Source: Gemmatimonadota bacterium (GTDB lineage: Bacteria; Gemmatimonadota; Gemmatimonadetes; Longimicrobiales; Gaopeijiaceae). From it: a stretch of DNA of 34,560 bases. Positions 17,802-27,344 of the stretch are shown here, one piece after another; the first letter of the stretch is position 1; the number at the start of each line of letters is the position of its first letter. The stretch lies in assembly GCA_016209885.1 (NCBI GenBank), contig JACQVF010000035.1, forward strand, positions 1 through 34,560. Direction: 5' to 3'. The translations under genes and the position numbers were made by a program. The notes beneath the pieces were generated by a model. That model did no database searches, was not told where the DNA came from, and saw only the letters and a list, made by a program, of their open reading frames with translations.

Positions 17802-18980
17802 CGCGTTCTGGACCGCTATGATGAGCTCCGGGTAGACGCGGAACGCGTCCTCCGCCGAGCGGAGCTCCAGCCGTTCCCGGTTCGTGTGGGCGAACCGTTC
17901 TTCGCCCGGAGCAAAACCGACGGTGGGAATCCCGTGCACGCCGCAGGTGTAGCCGCCGTCCGTGGCGAACGTCCAGGGCCGCACCGCGGGTGGTCGCGGC
18001 CCGGCGACCGCCGCCACGGCTGCGCGCACGACCGGATGGTCGGCATCCATGAGGAAGCCGGGCGTGTAGAGGGTCCTCTCCTCACCCAGCCCCGTGTAGC
18101 TGCGCAGCCGCTCCCGGGCGAAGCGCACCTCTACGCGCAGACCCTCGGGCGGCGAGGCGAGTCGCTGGTCGAGCGCCGCCCTGACGCGCCGTACGTGCTC
18201 CTGCCGGGAGATGCCCGGCAGGGTCCGCCAGTCCAGCACGACCACAGCCAGATCCGGGATGACGTTCCGGCTCTCGGGGCTCACCTCCACGCCGGTGGCC
18301 ACCAGGGTCGCGGCACCGAGGACCGGGTCCGATTCCAGGGTGCCGCCCAGCTCACGAACGCTCTCGAGGACGGCGGGCACGAGGTCGAGGGGGTTATGCG
18401 CCCGCTCCGGCGCGCTGGCGTGGGCGGCCACGCCGTGGATCCGGATCTCGAGCTCGGCGCGGCCTCGGTGGCCTATGGCGATGTCGCCTGCCGTCGCCTC
18501 TCCGATGATGACCGCCGCCGCCTCCACGTCCCCGGACTCGAGGAGGTGGGCCATCCCCCACCCACCCCGCTCCTCGAGCACCGTGTGCGCCACGATGACG
18601 TCGCCGGGCGCTCGGCCCGCCAGCAGCGCCGCGGCGTGCGTCTGGATCGCCAGCGGACCCTTGATGTCCATGGCGCCACGGCCGTGGAGGTGGCCGTGCG
18701 ACACTTCCGCGGCAAACGGCGGGTGCTCCCACTCGCCAGGCTCACCCGCCGCCACGGCGTCGAGGTGGCAGCTCAGCATGACCGGCGGCGCTGAGCCCTG
18801 CCCTCGCAGCACGCCGATCACGTTCCCGGCCCCGTCGACCCACACCTCGTCGTAGGAGAGCGCCTCCATCTCGCGCCGCACCCGCTCGGCCAGCTCCCCT
18901 TCACCGCCCGGCGGCGACGGGATGCGGATGAGGTCGCGGGCGAACGCGATCGCCGCCGCGAAGCCCGGCTCGACCCTCAT
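17793..18980 (-). CDS. M20-family metallo-hydrolase (ArgE/DapE/YgeY-like)
   Basis: A 395-residue zinc-dependent amidohydrolase or peptidase. Metal and catalytic residues are visible: H72 and D74 in SCHLDAV, D105 in [10 protein letters not shown]136/E137 in [10 protein letters not shown]161 in IIGEAT and a C-terminal His in RFAHTNRE. The dimerisation lid domain sits between about 175 and 290 ([17 protein letters not shown] at its start). Such enzymes cleave N-acyl amino acids or small peptides; ArgE, DapE and the YgeY group cannot be separated here. It begins 46 bases after hppA on the same strand and is probably part of that transcript. The ATG at 18980 has only a weak GC-rich ribosome-binding site. 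Confidence 0.88.
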   Translation of the reverse strand: MRVEPGFAAAIAFARDLIRIPSPPGGEGELAERVRREMEALSYDEVWVDGAGNVIGVLRGQGSAPPVMLSCHLDAVAAGEPGEWEHPPFAAEVSHGHLHGRGAMDIKGPLAIQTHAAALLAGRAPGDVIVAHTVLEERGGWGMAHLLESGDVEAAAVIIGEATAGDIAIGHRGRAELEIRIHGVAAHASAPERAHNPLDLVPAVLESVRELGGTLESDPVLGAATLVATGVEVSPESRNVIPDLAVVVLDWRTLPGISRQEHVRRVRAALDQRLASPPEGLRVEVRFARERLRSYTGLGEERTLYTPGFLMDADHPVVRAAVAAVAGPRPPAVRPWTFATDGGYTCGVHGIPTVGFAPGEERFAHTNRERLELRSAEDAFRVYPELIIAVQNAAG

Positions 18981-19026
18981 GCGGCCGCCGCCCCGGAGGC
19001 GCCGGCCGCCGCGCCACGATGGGACG

Positions 19027-21165
19027 TCACCCCAGGATCCGGGACAGCGCGTCCACCAGGAAGGAAAGGACTCCGGAGGCCGCGGACTCGCCTGGACGCC
19101 CGTGCAGCCGCGTGAAGAACGGCGCGAGCACCAGGGACACCACGCTCATGAGCTTGATGAGGATGTTCATGGCCGGGCCGCTCGTGTCCTTGAAAGGATC
19201 GCCCACCGTGTCTCCCACCACCGCTGCCCGGTGCGAGTCCGAGCCTTTGCCGCCCAGCGCGCCGCCCTCGATGTGCTTCTTCGCGTTGTCCCACGCGCCG
19301 CCGGCGTTCGCCATGAACAGGGCGAGGAGCACGCCGGTCACCGTGGCACCCGCCAGGAGCCCGCCCAGCGCGGCGACGCCGAGGAGCGAGCCCACGAGCA
19401 CCGGCGTCGCCACGGCAAGGAGGCCGGGCAGGATCATCTCTTTCAGTGCCGCCCGCGTGGAGATGTCCACGCAGCGAGCGCTGTCGGGCCGCGCCGTCCC
19501 CTCCATGAGCCCGGGGATCTCGCGAAACTGGCGCCGCACCTCCGTCACCATCCCGGAAGCCGCACGGCCCACGGCGGTCATGGTCCGCGAGGCGATGATG
19601 AACGGGACCACGCCGCCCAGGAGAAGTCCGATCACGACCAACGGGTCGATGAGGTTGATCCCCGTCTCCCGGAGCCCCACGGCGCTCGAGTATGCGCTGA
19701 AGAGAGCCAGGGCCGTCAGCGCCGCGGAGCCGATGGCGAAGCCCTTCCCGATCGCCGCCGTCGTGTTGCCGATGGCATCCAGCGAGTCCGTGATCCGCCG
19801 GATCTCCGGCGCGAGCCCGCTCATCTGCGTGATCCCACCTGCGTTGTCCGCAATCGGACCGTAGGCATCTACGGACATGGTGACACCGATGGTCGCGAGC
19901 ATGCCGACGGCCGAGACGCCGATCCCGTAGAGCCCGGCCAGCAGGTAGGACACGAAAATCGCCACGCAGATGAGGATGAGCGGGGCAGCCGTAGACTCCA
20001 TTCCCACGGCGAGCCCGGTGATGATGTTCGTGGCCGGGCCCGTCTGGCTGGCGCTCGCGATGCGCCGGATCGGCCCCGCCGAAGTATACCACTCCGTCGT
20101 GAGCCCGATGGCGATCCCCACGAGCGCGCCGGAGAGGATCGCGTAGAACGGCCCCGTGGACGGGTACACCTGCCCCGTGCCAGGGTCCGTGATCTGAAAG
20201 TCGAGAGCGCGCACGATGAAGTACGTGGCCGCAAGGAAGAGGGCGGTCGCGATGAACGTCACGTTCCGGAGCGCCGCCGCCGCGCCCATGCGCTCCACCA
20301 CCTTCATGGCACCGATCCCGATGAGCGACGCCACGAGCCCCACCATCACCGTCAGAATGGGCAGCGCCACAGCCTGAACCACGCTCTGGCTGAGCGCCGC
20401 ACTGGTGGCGCCGATGGCGATGGTCGCGATCACCGAGCCCACGTACGACTCGAAGAGATCAGCTCCCATCCCTGCTACGTCGCCCACGTTGTCCCCCACG
20501 TTGTCGGCGATCGTCGCGGGATTTCGCCGATCATCTTCCGGGATCCCCGCCTCCACCTTTCCCACCAGGTCCGCACCCACGTCTGCGGCCTTCGTGTAGA
20601 TGCCGCCGCCCACGCGGGCGAACAGCGCGAGCGAGCTCGCGCCCATGGCGTAGCCGGAGATGATTTCCGCGAAGCGTGGCAGCTCGCTCGTCCCCGGGAT
20701 CGCCCCGGACGCGAAGATCAGGTACAGGACGCCGATCCCGACAAGCCCCACCGCGGCCACCGAGAGGCCCATGACTGCACCGCCGAAGAAGGCGACCCGC
20801 AGCGCCTTCCCCTGCCCCTCCAGCTTGGCGCCCGCCGCCGTCCGCACGTTCGCCCGCGTCGCCGCCGTCATCCCGAAGAAGCCGGCCAACCCTGAGCTCA
20901 GTGCCCCGGCAACGTACGCGATGGCCGTATTGCGTCCGATCGCCAGCCAGAGCAGCGACGCGATGACTACCACGAACGCCGCCAGCACCGTGTACTCCCG
21001 CCTCAGGAAGGCCATGGCGCCGACGTGGATCTGCTCGGACAGCTCCACCATCAGCTCCGTCCCTGACGGCTGCCGCTTCACGTACAGGAAGATGAGGAAA
21101 GCTGCTGCGAGCCCCAGGACGCCGAAGGCCCACGCCCAGCTCGTCCACGACACCAGTTCGCTCAT
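19027..21165 (-). CDS. hppA: Membrane-bound ion-translocating pyrophosphatase
   Basis: A 712-residue membrane pyrophosphatase with about 16 helices, coupling PPi hydrolysis to H+ or Na+ pumping. The substrate site motifs are present: [18 protein letters not shown], then the [19 protein letters not shown] block (DDPRNP in many relatives, so a Pro-to-Arg change) and GADLFESY. In the potassium-sensing region it reads [19 protein letters not shown], with Ala where K+-independent enzymes have Lys, so it should be K+-dependent. Whether it pumps H+, Na+ or both cannot be decided without alignment of the gate glutamate. It follows pth by 63 bases. Confidence 0.97.
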   Translation of the reverse strand: MSELVSWTSWAWAFGVLGLAAAFLIFLYVKRQPSGTELMVELSEQIHVGAMAFLRREYTVLAAFVVVIASLLWLAIGRNTAIAYVAGALSSGLAGFFGMTAATRANVRTAAGAKLEGQGKALRVAFFGGAVMGLSVAAVGLVGIGVLYLIFASGAIPGTSELPRFAEIISGYAMGASSLALFARVGGGIYTKAADVGADLVGKVEAGIPEDDRRNPATIADNVGDNVGDVAGMGADLFESYVGSVIATIAIGATSAALSQSVVQAVALPILTVMVGLVASLIGIGAMKVVERMGAAAALRNVTFIATALFLAATYFIVRALDFQITDPGTGQVYPSTGPFYAILSGALVGIAIGLTTEWYTSAGPIRRIASASQTGPATNIITGLAVGMESTAAPLILICVAIFVSYLLAGLYGIGVSAVGMLATIGVTMSVDAYGPIADNAGGITQMSGLAPEIRRITDSLDAIGNTTAAIGKGFAIGSAALTALALFSAYSSAVGLRETGINLIDPLVVIGLLLGGVVPFIIASRTMTAVGRAASGMVTEVRRQFREIPGLMEGTARPDSARCVDISTRAALKEMILPGLLAVATPVLVGSLLGVAALGGLLAGATVTGVLLALFMANAGGAWDNAKKHIEGGALGGKGSDSHRAAVVGDTVGDPFKDTSGPAMNILIKLMSVVSLVLAPFFTRLHGRPGESAASGVLSFLVDALSRILG

Positions 21166-21228
21166 AGAGGACTCGACCTCGATTCCGCTTTCAGCGTGTG
21201 CATCAGGCGACGGCCCGGATTCCGCTAC

Positions 21229-21792
21229 CTACCGGTTGTAGCGGCTCATCGCCCGCTCGATCCCCTCGCGCACCCAGAGGCCGATCGCCTCGATCAGCTC
21301 CGGCAGGAGCGCGACCACCACCTCCTCATCCTCGGCGGGCATGGGAGAGAGAACCCAATCGGCCAGCTCGACCCCGGGAGGCTTCGGCCCCACTCCGACG
21401 CGCAGGCGAGGATACGCCTGCGTCCCCAGCGCCCGCTCCACGGACTCCAGACCCCGGTGCCCACCCGCACTGCCCTGCGCCCGGAACCGGAGGCGACCCG
21501 TCTCCAGCGCGGCATCATCGACCACGACCAGGAGGTCACGCGAAGGCTCGAACGCGGGCTCGGAGATGAGCGGCGCCAGAGCGACCCCGCTCTGGTTCAT
21601 GTAGGTCAGCGGCTTGATGACGCGGACCCGCGCGCCGTCCGCCACCCCGTCCACCACCAGCGCGGGCCCCTGGCGCCGGAACGGGCCCAGCCGCCAGTCC
21701 CGGCACAGGCGATCCACCACCCACCACCCTACGTTATGTCGCGTATCGTCGTATTCCAGGCCGGGGTTCCCCAGCCCGACCACGACCTTCAT
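21229..21792 (-). CDS. pth: Peptidyl-tRNA hydrolase
   Basis: A 187-residue Pth that recycles peptidyl-tRNA released from stalled ribosomes. Conserved parts are VVGLGNPGLEYDDTRHNVG with catalytic His19, the LTYMNQSG stretch, the aspartate pair in VVVDDAAL, and GSAGGHRGLESV (Asn-to-Arg relative to the common GGHNGL). The ATG at 21792 gives the standard start; the frame to 21855 overlaps the L25 gene and is not family-like. It lies 19 bases after the L25 stop, the classic prs-L25-pth order. Confidence 0.97.
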   Translation of the reverse strand: MKVVVGLGNPGLEYDDTRHNVGWWVVDRLCRDWRLGPFRRQGPALVVDGVADGARVRVIKPLTYMNQSGVALAPLISEPAFEPSRDLLVVVDDAALETGRLRFRAQGSAGGHRGLESVERALGTQAYPRLRVGVGPKPPGVELADWVLSPMPAEDEEVVVALLPELIEAIGLWVREGIERAMSRYNR

Positions 21793-21811
21793 GGCACGCG
21801 CGCCGCGCCGC

Positions 21812-22495
21812 TCACGAAGCCCCAGATCCCTCCTCGGCCTCCGGCTCCTCCGCACGCTCGCGCCGGATCAGCTCCGGTTCCCTGACCTCCTCCGCCGGCG
21901 CCGCGGCCACCTCCTCCACCGGCAGCACCGTCGGCGCCGCCACCGTGCATACCGTCGTTTCCGAATCCGCCAGGATCCGCACGTTCGGCACCTGCAGATC
22001 CCCCACGTGGATCGAGTCGCCGATCCCCAGGTGGCTCACGTCCACCTCGATGGCGTCCGGGATGCTCTCGGGCAGGCACTCCACCTCGATCTCTTTCAGG
22101 AGCTGCTCCAGGATGCCGCCGACGGCCTTCACGCCCACCGGCGTGCCGACCAGACGCACCGGCACCTCCAGCTCGATCACCTCGCCCGACCTCACCGCAT
22201 AAAAGTCCACGTGCAGGAGCTCGGGCTTGAACGCGTGCACCTGCACCTCGCGGACCAGGGAGCGCACCACCTCACTCTCCCCATCCCCCTGGATCACTAC
22301 GTCGATCAACGTGCTCTCCACCGAGATCGAGGCGAACAGATGCTCAACCTCCCGCGCATCCAGGGAGAGCGCGCGGGACTCGACGTCCGGCCCGTAGATC
22401 ACGGCGGGAATCCGCCTCGCGGCACGCAGCTTCCGCGCCGCGCCCTTCCCCGTCCCGGCCCGCGCCACTGCGGACAGCGTCAGCGTCGTCTTCAT
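21812..22495 (-). CDS. rplY: 50S ribosomal protein L25/general stress protein Ctc
   Basis: A 227-residue long-form L25 (TL5/CTC type), binding 5S rRNA. The N-terminal domain reads GTGKGAARKLRAARRIPAVIYGP, followed by the beta-barrel extension containing LLHVDFYAVRSGEVIELEVPV and DVSHLGIGDSIHV. An acidic, low-complexity tail ends the protein. It sits between prs and pth on the same strand. Confidence 0.96.
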   Translation of the reverse strand: MKTTLTLSAVARAGTGKGAARKLRAARRIPAVIYGPDVESRALSLDAREVEHLFASISVESTLIDVVIQGDGESEVVRSLVREVQVHAFKPELLHVDFYAVRSGEVIELEVPVRLVGTPVGVKAVGGILEQLLKEIEVECLPESIPDAIEVDVSHLGIGDSIHVGDLQVPNVRILADSETTVCTVAAPTVLPVEEVAAAPAEEVREPELIRRERAEEPEAEEGSGAS

Positions 22496-22591
22496 ATCAT
22501 CCAGACCCTTTTATCAGGCTCCTTCATCACCGATACCGCCCGTCTCTTCGTGCGCTCGCGCCCGGGGCGCCGCAGCGCCGGCCCACCGCGC

Positions 22592-23566
22592 TCACGCGCC
22601 CATCTCGTCCAGGGGCGCCTCGAAAAGCTGGCTCACAGACTCGTTCATATGGATGTAGTTGATCGCCCGGGCCAGCAGCTCCGCTACGGACAGCACCTTA
22701 AGCTGCGCGAACTTCCGCGAAGCGCCAATGTCGATCGTGTTCGTCACCACCACCTCCTTCACCGGCGATGACGCAAGCCACTCGCTGGCCGAGCCGGAGA
22801 GCAGCGCGTGGGTCGCGCACGCGTACACCTCTTTCGCCCCCCGATCCTTCAGGGCACAGATCACCGACGCCATGGTGCCCGCCGTGTCGATCAGATCGTC
22901 CGTGATCAGGCAGTGCATCCCCTCCACGTCGCCCACTACATGCAGCACCTCCGCCACGTTGGGCGCCGGACGCCGCTTGTCGATGATCGCAAAGGCCGCA
23001 CCCAGCCGCTTCGCGAAGCCGCGCGCCATCTTTGCGGCCCCCACGTCGGGCGCGATCACGACCAGGTCGCCGAGCCGCTTCTCCCGGAAGTACCCCGTCA
23101 GCACGGGAGCTGCGTACAGGTGGTCCACCGGAATGTCAAAGAACCCCTGGATCTGGTGCGAATGGAAATCGACGCCCAGCAGCCGTTCCGCACCCGCCGC
23201 CACCATGAGGTTCGCCATCAGCTTCCCACCGATCGCCACCCGCGGCTGATCCTTCCGGTCCTGGCGCGCGTACCCGAAGTATGGCACCACCACCGTGATC
23301 CGGGCCGCCGATGCCCGCCTGGCCGCGTCCACCAGCAGAAGCAGCTCCAGCATGTTCTCCGCCGGCGGCGACGTCGGCTGGATGATGAACACGTCGCGAC
23401 CCCGTGCGTTCTCGTCGATCCGCACGAAGATCTCGCCGTCCGCGAAGGTATGGATCGTCACCTCGCCGAGCGCGATCCCGATCTTCCGAGCGATGTCCTC
23501 CGCCAGCGGCCGGTTCGCCCGCCCCGCCAGGAGGAGCATCGGGCCACGTCGCAGCGTGTCGTCCAT
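22592..23566 (-). CDS. prs: Ribose-phosphate pyrophosphokinase (PRPP synthetase)
   Basis: A 324-residue PRPP synthase, making PRPP from ribose 5-phosphate and ATP for nucleotide, His, Trp and NAD synthesis. Motifs are GRANRPLAEDIARKIG, FADGEIFVRI, the flexible loop YFGYARQDRKDQPR, VDFHSHQIQGFF, KRRP and the PRPP-binding ITDDLIDTAGTM. The chosen ATG at 23566 gives a normal length; an in-frame ATG nine codons later is possible, and the frame to 23623 lies in the repeat-like leader. First gene of the prs-L25-pth-hppA run. Confidence 0.97.
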   Translation of the reverse strand: MDDTLRRGPMLLLAGRANRPLAEDIARKIGIALGEVTIHTFADGEIFVRIDENARGRDVFIIQPTSPPAENMLELLLLVDAARRASAARITVVVPYFGYARQDRKDQPRVAIGGKLMANLMVAAGAERLLGVDFHSHQIQGFFDIPVDHLYAAPVLTGYFREKRLGDLVVIAPDVGAAKMARGFAKRLGAAFAIIDKRRPAPNVAEVLHVVGDVEGMHCLITDDLIDTAGTMASVICALKDRGAKEVYACATHALLSGSASEWLASSPVKEVVVTNTIDIGASRKFAQLKVLSVAELLARAINYIHMNESVSQLFEAPLDEMGA

Positions 23567-23635
23567 GGACCGGTGGACCCTCAGAGTGCCGGTTCTTGCA
23601 ACAGCCAGATAAGTTAGAAACACGGGGACAGAGCG

Positions 23636-24523
23636 TCAACGTCGGCCCCGAAAGGCCCGAAAGACCAAAAGGCCGGGCCCCGAAAGGCCGAAAGACCCCG
23701 ACAGGCGACAGTCGAGGATGCTCGCCCACCAAGACGAGGCCCACGCCCCGGTGCGCCGGCGGCGCTCGACCTCGCCCTCGCGGACGGGCAACCCGAGCAC
23801 ATCCGCGGTCTCGCGCACGGTCTGAGCCAACTGCTGGAGTTCTGCCCGTAGGGTAGGAAGCCAAGGCGGCTCGGCCGGATCGGTCAGAGCCTCGCCTTTG
23901 AGCAGCGGCCTAGCGGCCTGTCCCTGTGCTTGCAGTGTGCAGGCATGTGCGAGCGCCCGGTCCGCTCGCTCGTGCACCTCGCGCAATGAGGCCTGAATCC
24001 GCGCCAGCGGGGGCGATGAACGGACGGCCCGCGGGCGCCGGCTCAACCGGCGAACACCCCGCGCTGAACACCAGAGCCAGTGACAGGAGAGGCGACAGTG
24101 CCAGCGGGATCACGACTTTGTGCGCGACCGTCCCCCAACTCACGCCCGCGAAGCCCGAGCTACAATGCCCGCGCCGACAAACCCGCCCAGCAGCGCGTGG
24201 GTTGTGGAGACGGGCAGCCCGGTGCGCGTCGCAAAGAACAGCCAACCGATCGCGCCGCTGGACACCGCCGCGAGAAACGCCGGGCGCTCGGGAGCCACGC
24301 TGAGGATCCCGTCCCCCGAGAACATCGCCATGAGTCCCCGCGCCACGAACACGGCCAGGAAGGCGCCGGCCACCGTCCACGCGGTTCCCCAGGCAATGGC
24401 CTGCCGCTCCGTGCTCAGCCCCGAGCCCGCCAGCGTCGCGACTCCCTTCGATACGTCGTTGGCGCCGTTGGCGAAGGCGACGCCAAGCATGAGGGCGAGG
24501 ACGAGCGCGGCCGTCAACAGCAC
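23636..24523 (-). pseudogene. Broken PiT-type inorganic phosphate transporter (5' part only)
   Basis: The coding strand begins at a GTG at 24523 with a PiT first half: membrane helix [14 protein letters not shown], signature [15 protein letters not shown] and the inverted-repeat motif [13 protein letters not shown]. The frame ends at a stop at 24140. The expected continuation [16 protein letters not shown], then IPLALSPLLSLALVFSAG, is found in another frame, so one base is missing near 24158. A further shift near 24055 leads into a helical, Arg/Glu-rich stretch that reads to 23636. The second PiT half, with its own ND and STTH signatures, is absent. This is therefore a truncated, frameshifted gene. 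Part of it is fused in frame to the upstream methyltransferase. PiT proteins carry phosphate and often arsenate. Confidence 0.75.
23640..23702. repeat. Short direct repeat upstream of prs
   Basis: The words GGCCCCGAAAGGCCCGAAAG (from 23644) and GGCCCCGAAAGGCCGAAAG (from 23675) form two near-identical copies about 31 bases apart, with a further GAAAG-type word between them. They lie in the leader region of prs, at the decayed end of the phosphate transporter remnant. Function unknown. Confidence 0.65.
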
Positions 24524-25636
24524 CCCCCCGTCGCTTGCGCAGCAGGCGTAGCCGGCACGCTCCTCGCCGGGCTCGAGGATCGCGAACATATCCCGGTACG
24601 GCGGCTGACTCAGCTTCGCCACCGTATCAGTGCACACTTCGTACGGCTCGTTCCGAGGGAAGAGGTGGCCCTCCTCATCGAGGAATGCCTTCCCCGGTCC
24701 GAGGTACACCGCCCGATGTCCCTTGAATACGCAGCCCGCCGTCTTCTCGTACTTGAACCCCTGCACCGTGAGCGAGAAGAACGGATAGCCTTCGACGTCC
24801 TTCCAATAGCTCTTCTTGAGCACCGTGAGGCCGTAGAACCCCGCACGCTCGAGACGGGCGACGAACTGCCGCTGCGTGAGAGCTCCCACGAGGCACTCGC
24901 CCCACAGCTCCGGGTTCACCCTGAGGTGGGGCGGCACGTCCCGCTCGCTCACGATGTCCGAGATCACGATGCGCCCGTTGTCTTTCAGAATGCGCCACAT
25001 CTCCTCGAACACGCGCGGCTTGTCGGGGGAGAGGTTCACGACGCAGTTCGACGTGATGACGTCAACCGACCTGTCCTCGACCGGTATCTGCTCGAGGTAA
25101 CCCTTGCGGAACTCGACCACGTCGTAACCGAGGGCGGCCGCGACCCGCGGCCGGTTCTCGTTCGCGACGGCCAGCATCGCGTCCGTCATGTCCACGCCGA
25201 TGGCCTTGCCGGTCGGACCCACGAGCTTCGCCGCGACGAAGACGTCGATCCCCGCGCCGGAGCCGAGGTCCACGACGGTTTCACCCGGTTTCACGCTCGC
25301 CAGGGTGACGGGAGACCCGCAACCGTAGAACCGGTCCAGCACATCTTGCGGGATATGGGCGATCACGTCGGCATCGTACTTCGTGGGGCAGCACAGCTCG
25401 ACCTGCGGAGTCTCCGCCGCGGCGCTGTAGTATTCGCGAACCTTGGCCCGGGGCTTGTCCACGTCGAACGAAAGCACGCAGTTGGAGTGCAGCGTGAGCA
25501 CCGGCTGCTCGGCGAGCGCGCCGTCCGCCGTGCCGCAGGCGAGCGCGCCCTCACCCATTGCGTGCAGCACCAGCGGTGCGTCATAGCCGGATTGACGGTT
25601 CTTCCGGGTCCGCTTCTCCCGGCCCAGCGTGGTCAT
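24140..25636 (-). CDS. ArsM-type SAM-dependent methyltransferase, fused in frame to the N-terminal half of a PiT permease
   Basis: The first roughly 370 of 498 residues match the arsenite methyltransferase family: [22 protein letters not shown], the SAM site [27 protein letters not shown]-like [31 protein letters not shown] and VCTDTVAKL. Cysteines equivalent to the As(III)-binding pair (SNC and GEC) are kept, as is a CC pair near the N-terminus. The rest is PiT sequence ([11 protein letters not shown]). The junction is a run of seven G on the coding strand (24523-24529). With six G the methyltransferase would end in Gly-Gly-Cys-Cys at a TGA (24514-24516) and the permease would start separately at GTG 24523. 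The fusion may thus reflect an indel or sequencing error. Start: ATG 25636 or the adjacent GTG 25639. It lies in the same frame as the upstream radical SAM gene. Substrate (arsenic or other) is inferred. Confidence 0.8.
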   Translation of the reverse strand: MTTLGREKRTRKNRQSGYDAPLVLHAMGEGALACGTADGALAEQPVLTLHSNCVLSFDVDKPRAKVREYYSAAAETPQVELCCPTKYDADVIAHIPQDVLDRFYGCGSPVTLASVKPGETVVDLGSGAGIDVFVAAKLVGPTGKAIGVDMTDAMLAVANENRPRVAAALGYDVVEFRKGYLEQIPVEDRSVDVITSNCVVNLSPDKPRVFEEMWRILKDNGRIVISDIVSERDVPPHLRVNPELWGECLVGALTQRQFVARLERAGFYGLTVLKKSYWKDVEGYPFFSLTVQGFKYEKTAGCVFKGHRAVYLGPGKAFLDEEGHLFPRNEPYEVCTDTVAKLSQPPYRDMFAILEPGEERAGYACCASDGGVLLTAALVLALMLGVAFANGANDVSKGVATLAGSGLSTERQAIAWGTAWTVAGAFLAVFVARGLMAMFSGDGILSVAPERPAFLAAVSSGAIGWLFFATRTGLPVSTTHALLGGFVGAGIVARASRA

Positions 25637-25666
25637 CACTCGTTTGACGAGCGCGACCTGGATCGG

Positions 25667-26995
25667 CTAGTACGGATCAGGCGCGAGCGGGTCGCCGCCG
25701 GAGAAGCACCAGGCATGCTCCCAGTCGCCGCCTCCGGTGAAGAAGCGGAACGGGTCGCCCTGCACCGATGGCTTCCGCGCGACCGTGGCGGCTCGGAGCG
25801 CCTGTACCACGGGTGACTTCGCGAGAATCGCCGCCAGGTCCTCGCGCGTCGCGTCGCCGCAGGCGAGCGCCGGCTCGTTCGCGAGCGCAGCCGTCGGGTA
25901 GACGCGGCCGTCGAAGTTCACGCACAGCGAGTCCCAGCCCCCATTCCCCAGGTCGTACTTCACTCCCGGCACGCCGTTCACGCGGCGCTTCACCGCTTCG
26001 ACGTTGTCGAGCGGGATGCCCACCTCATCGGCCGCATCGGCCGTGCGAAGCACGGCGGCGACCAGATCGGGGATCTCGGGGAAGAAGCCGTTCAGGCTCG
26101 CCGCCGCGCGCCCCCGCTTGTGAGTCCACATCAGGTGATGGCTTGCCGCGCCTACATCCCGCGCGATGGCCGGAAGCCGAGGCAGCTCCTCCAGGTTGCG
26201 CCGGGTCGTGACCGTGGTGAGCGACAACTCGAAGCCGAGGTCCGCCAGCAGGCGCGCGCCATCCAGCGCTTTCGCGAAGCTCCCCGGCCCCCGCATCGCG
26301 TCGCTCGTCTCGGGCCGCGCGCCGTCGATCGAGACCTGGAAGCGAACCTGCCGCCGATCAAGCTGCTCGAGCTGCTTGCGCACGGGGCCGCGGAACACCG
26401 TGGCATTCGTCAGCACGATGGCCTCGAGACCCTTCTCCTCCGTCGCGTGTCGCAGCAGGGCGAAGACATCCTTGCGCACGAACGGCTCCCCACCGGTGAC
26501 GTACAGCCGTTCCAATCCGAGCTCGACCGCGCGGTCCACAACGGCACGCAGCGATTTCAGCGGCAGGCCGGGTTCTTGGCCCGGCCCGGACGACACGAGG
26601 CAGTGGGAGCAGGACAGGTTGCAGGCATTGTTGATCTGGAGCCACAGCTCGCGCAGTCCCCGGGGCTGAGCGAGGGCCAAGCGGCCGGGGTAGGGCTCCC
26701 GCTTGAACGGCGCATCGTCGAGCATCCCGGCCCGCCTGAGCGCCGTCAGGAAATCGTGCACGGCCACCCATGCGCAACCGGCCTCGAGCCCGCGCTCTGC
26801 GGCGTAGCGACCGACCAGCTCCGCAAAGGTGAGGCGGCCGCCCGCGGCGCAGATCGCCTCCAACAGCGCCCGGCCCTCCGGCTCGACCACGACCCAGTTC
26901 GGGGCGGCCGGGTCGATCGCATACGTCAGCCCGTCATCTTCGAACAAATGAAGCTCAGGCACATGGAGCCGAGCGCGTGCTTGCAGAGCGGTCAC
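25667..26995 (-). CDS. Radical SAM/SPASM-type protein with PqqD-like N-terminal domain
   Basis: A 442-residue radical SAM enzyme. The GTG start at 26995 is chosen because GGAGG lies five bases upstream; the frame continues to 27088 without a ribosome-binding site. Residues 1-95 look like a PqqD/RRE-type winged helix. The 4Fe-4S cluster motif CNLSCSHC has C125, C129 and C132, followed by the SAM-site YVTGGEPFVR. C-terminal cysteines in DSLCVNF, LACGD and AWCFSG suggest an auxiliary-cluster (SPASM/Twitch) region. It ends with a TAG at 25667-25669, and the methyltransferase begins about 30 bases later in the same frame. The pair is probably one operon. It differs from the arsenosugar enzyme ArsS by its N-terminal domain and greater length. 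Product and substrate are unknown. Confidence 0.87.
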   Translation of the reverse strand: MTALQARARLHVPELHLFEDDGLTYAIDPAAPNWVVVEPEGRALLEAICAAGGRLTFAELVGRYAAERGLEAGCAWVAVHDFLTALRRAGMLDDAPFKREPYPGRLALAQPRGLRELWLQINNACNLSCSHCLVSSGPGQEPGLPLKSLRAVVDRAVELGLERLYVTGGEPFVRKDVFALLRHATEEKGLEAIVLTNATVFRGPVRKQLEQLDRRQVRFQVSIDGARPETSDAMRGPGSFAKALDGARLLADLGFELSLTTVTTRRNLEELPRLPAIARDVGAASHHLMWTHKRGRAAASLNGFFPEIPDLVAAVLRTADAADEVGIPLDNVEAVKRRVNGVPGVKYDLGNGGWDSLCVNFDGRVYPTAALANEPALACGDATREDLAAILAKSPVVQALRAATVARKPSVQGDPFRFFTGGGDWEHAWCFSGGDPLAPDPY

Positions 26996-27137
26996 GAGAT
27001 CCTCCGGAGTACATGCTTGGACGAACGGTTCAGCCGCCTGGCGCCGGGCTGGCGGTGGTCGCTCCAGTTCGTTTCCCCAACCCTTCAAGTGACCGAGCGG
27101 TTTCCTCGTTCACCCATCGGCGGGACACGGCTACTGC

Positions 27138-27344
27138 GTGACGCCGTTCCTGAGAGCCAAGAAACCATCCGTCGCGGTCGGGGCAATGCCTATGGCCACC
27201 GCGACGGCGTGGCGGGTGTACGACGGGAGCGTAATCGGCCGCCAGCGGCTCATCGCATACGGTGCCCGCGGGGAGGAACCCGCTGTCGTGGACGCCGCAC
27301 ACTGGGCGGTCGTGCGCAGACAGATTGAAGAGGAGGCTCCATGA
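27138..27344 (+). CDS. Small hypothetical protein, first of an overlapping pair
   Basis: Up to 68 residues from the GTG at 27138; in-frame ATGs at 27186 and 27192 would give about 52 or 50 residues (MATATAWRVYDGSVIGRQRL). I do not recognise the family. It has no membrane segment or cysteine. Its stop overlaps the start of the next gene by four bases (ATGA), and it ends in an acidic stretch that carries the ribosome-binding site of the second gene. It is divergent from the radical SAM gene. Confidence 0.5.
   Translation: MTPFLRAKKPSVAVGAMPMATATAWRVYDGSVIGRQRLIAYGARGEEPAVVDAAHWAVVRRQIEEEAP

Noticed and set aside
18922..20895. 657-codon plus-strand frame opposite hppA
   Set aside because: Highly Arg/His-rich reverse reading of a membrane pyrophosphatase; not a protein.
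25667..25669. Amber codon as pyrrolysine or programmed readthrough
   Set aside because: No pyl genes are seen and no flanking RNA element is visible; adjacent separate genes explain it more simply.
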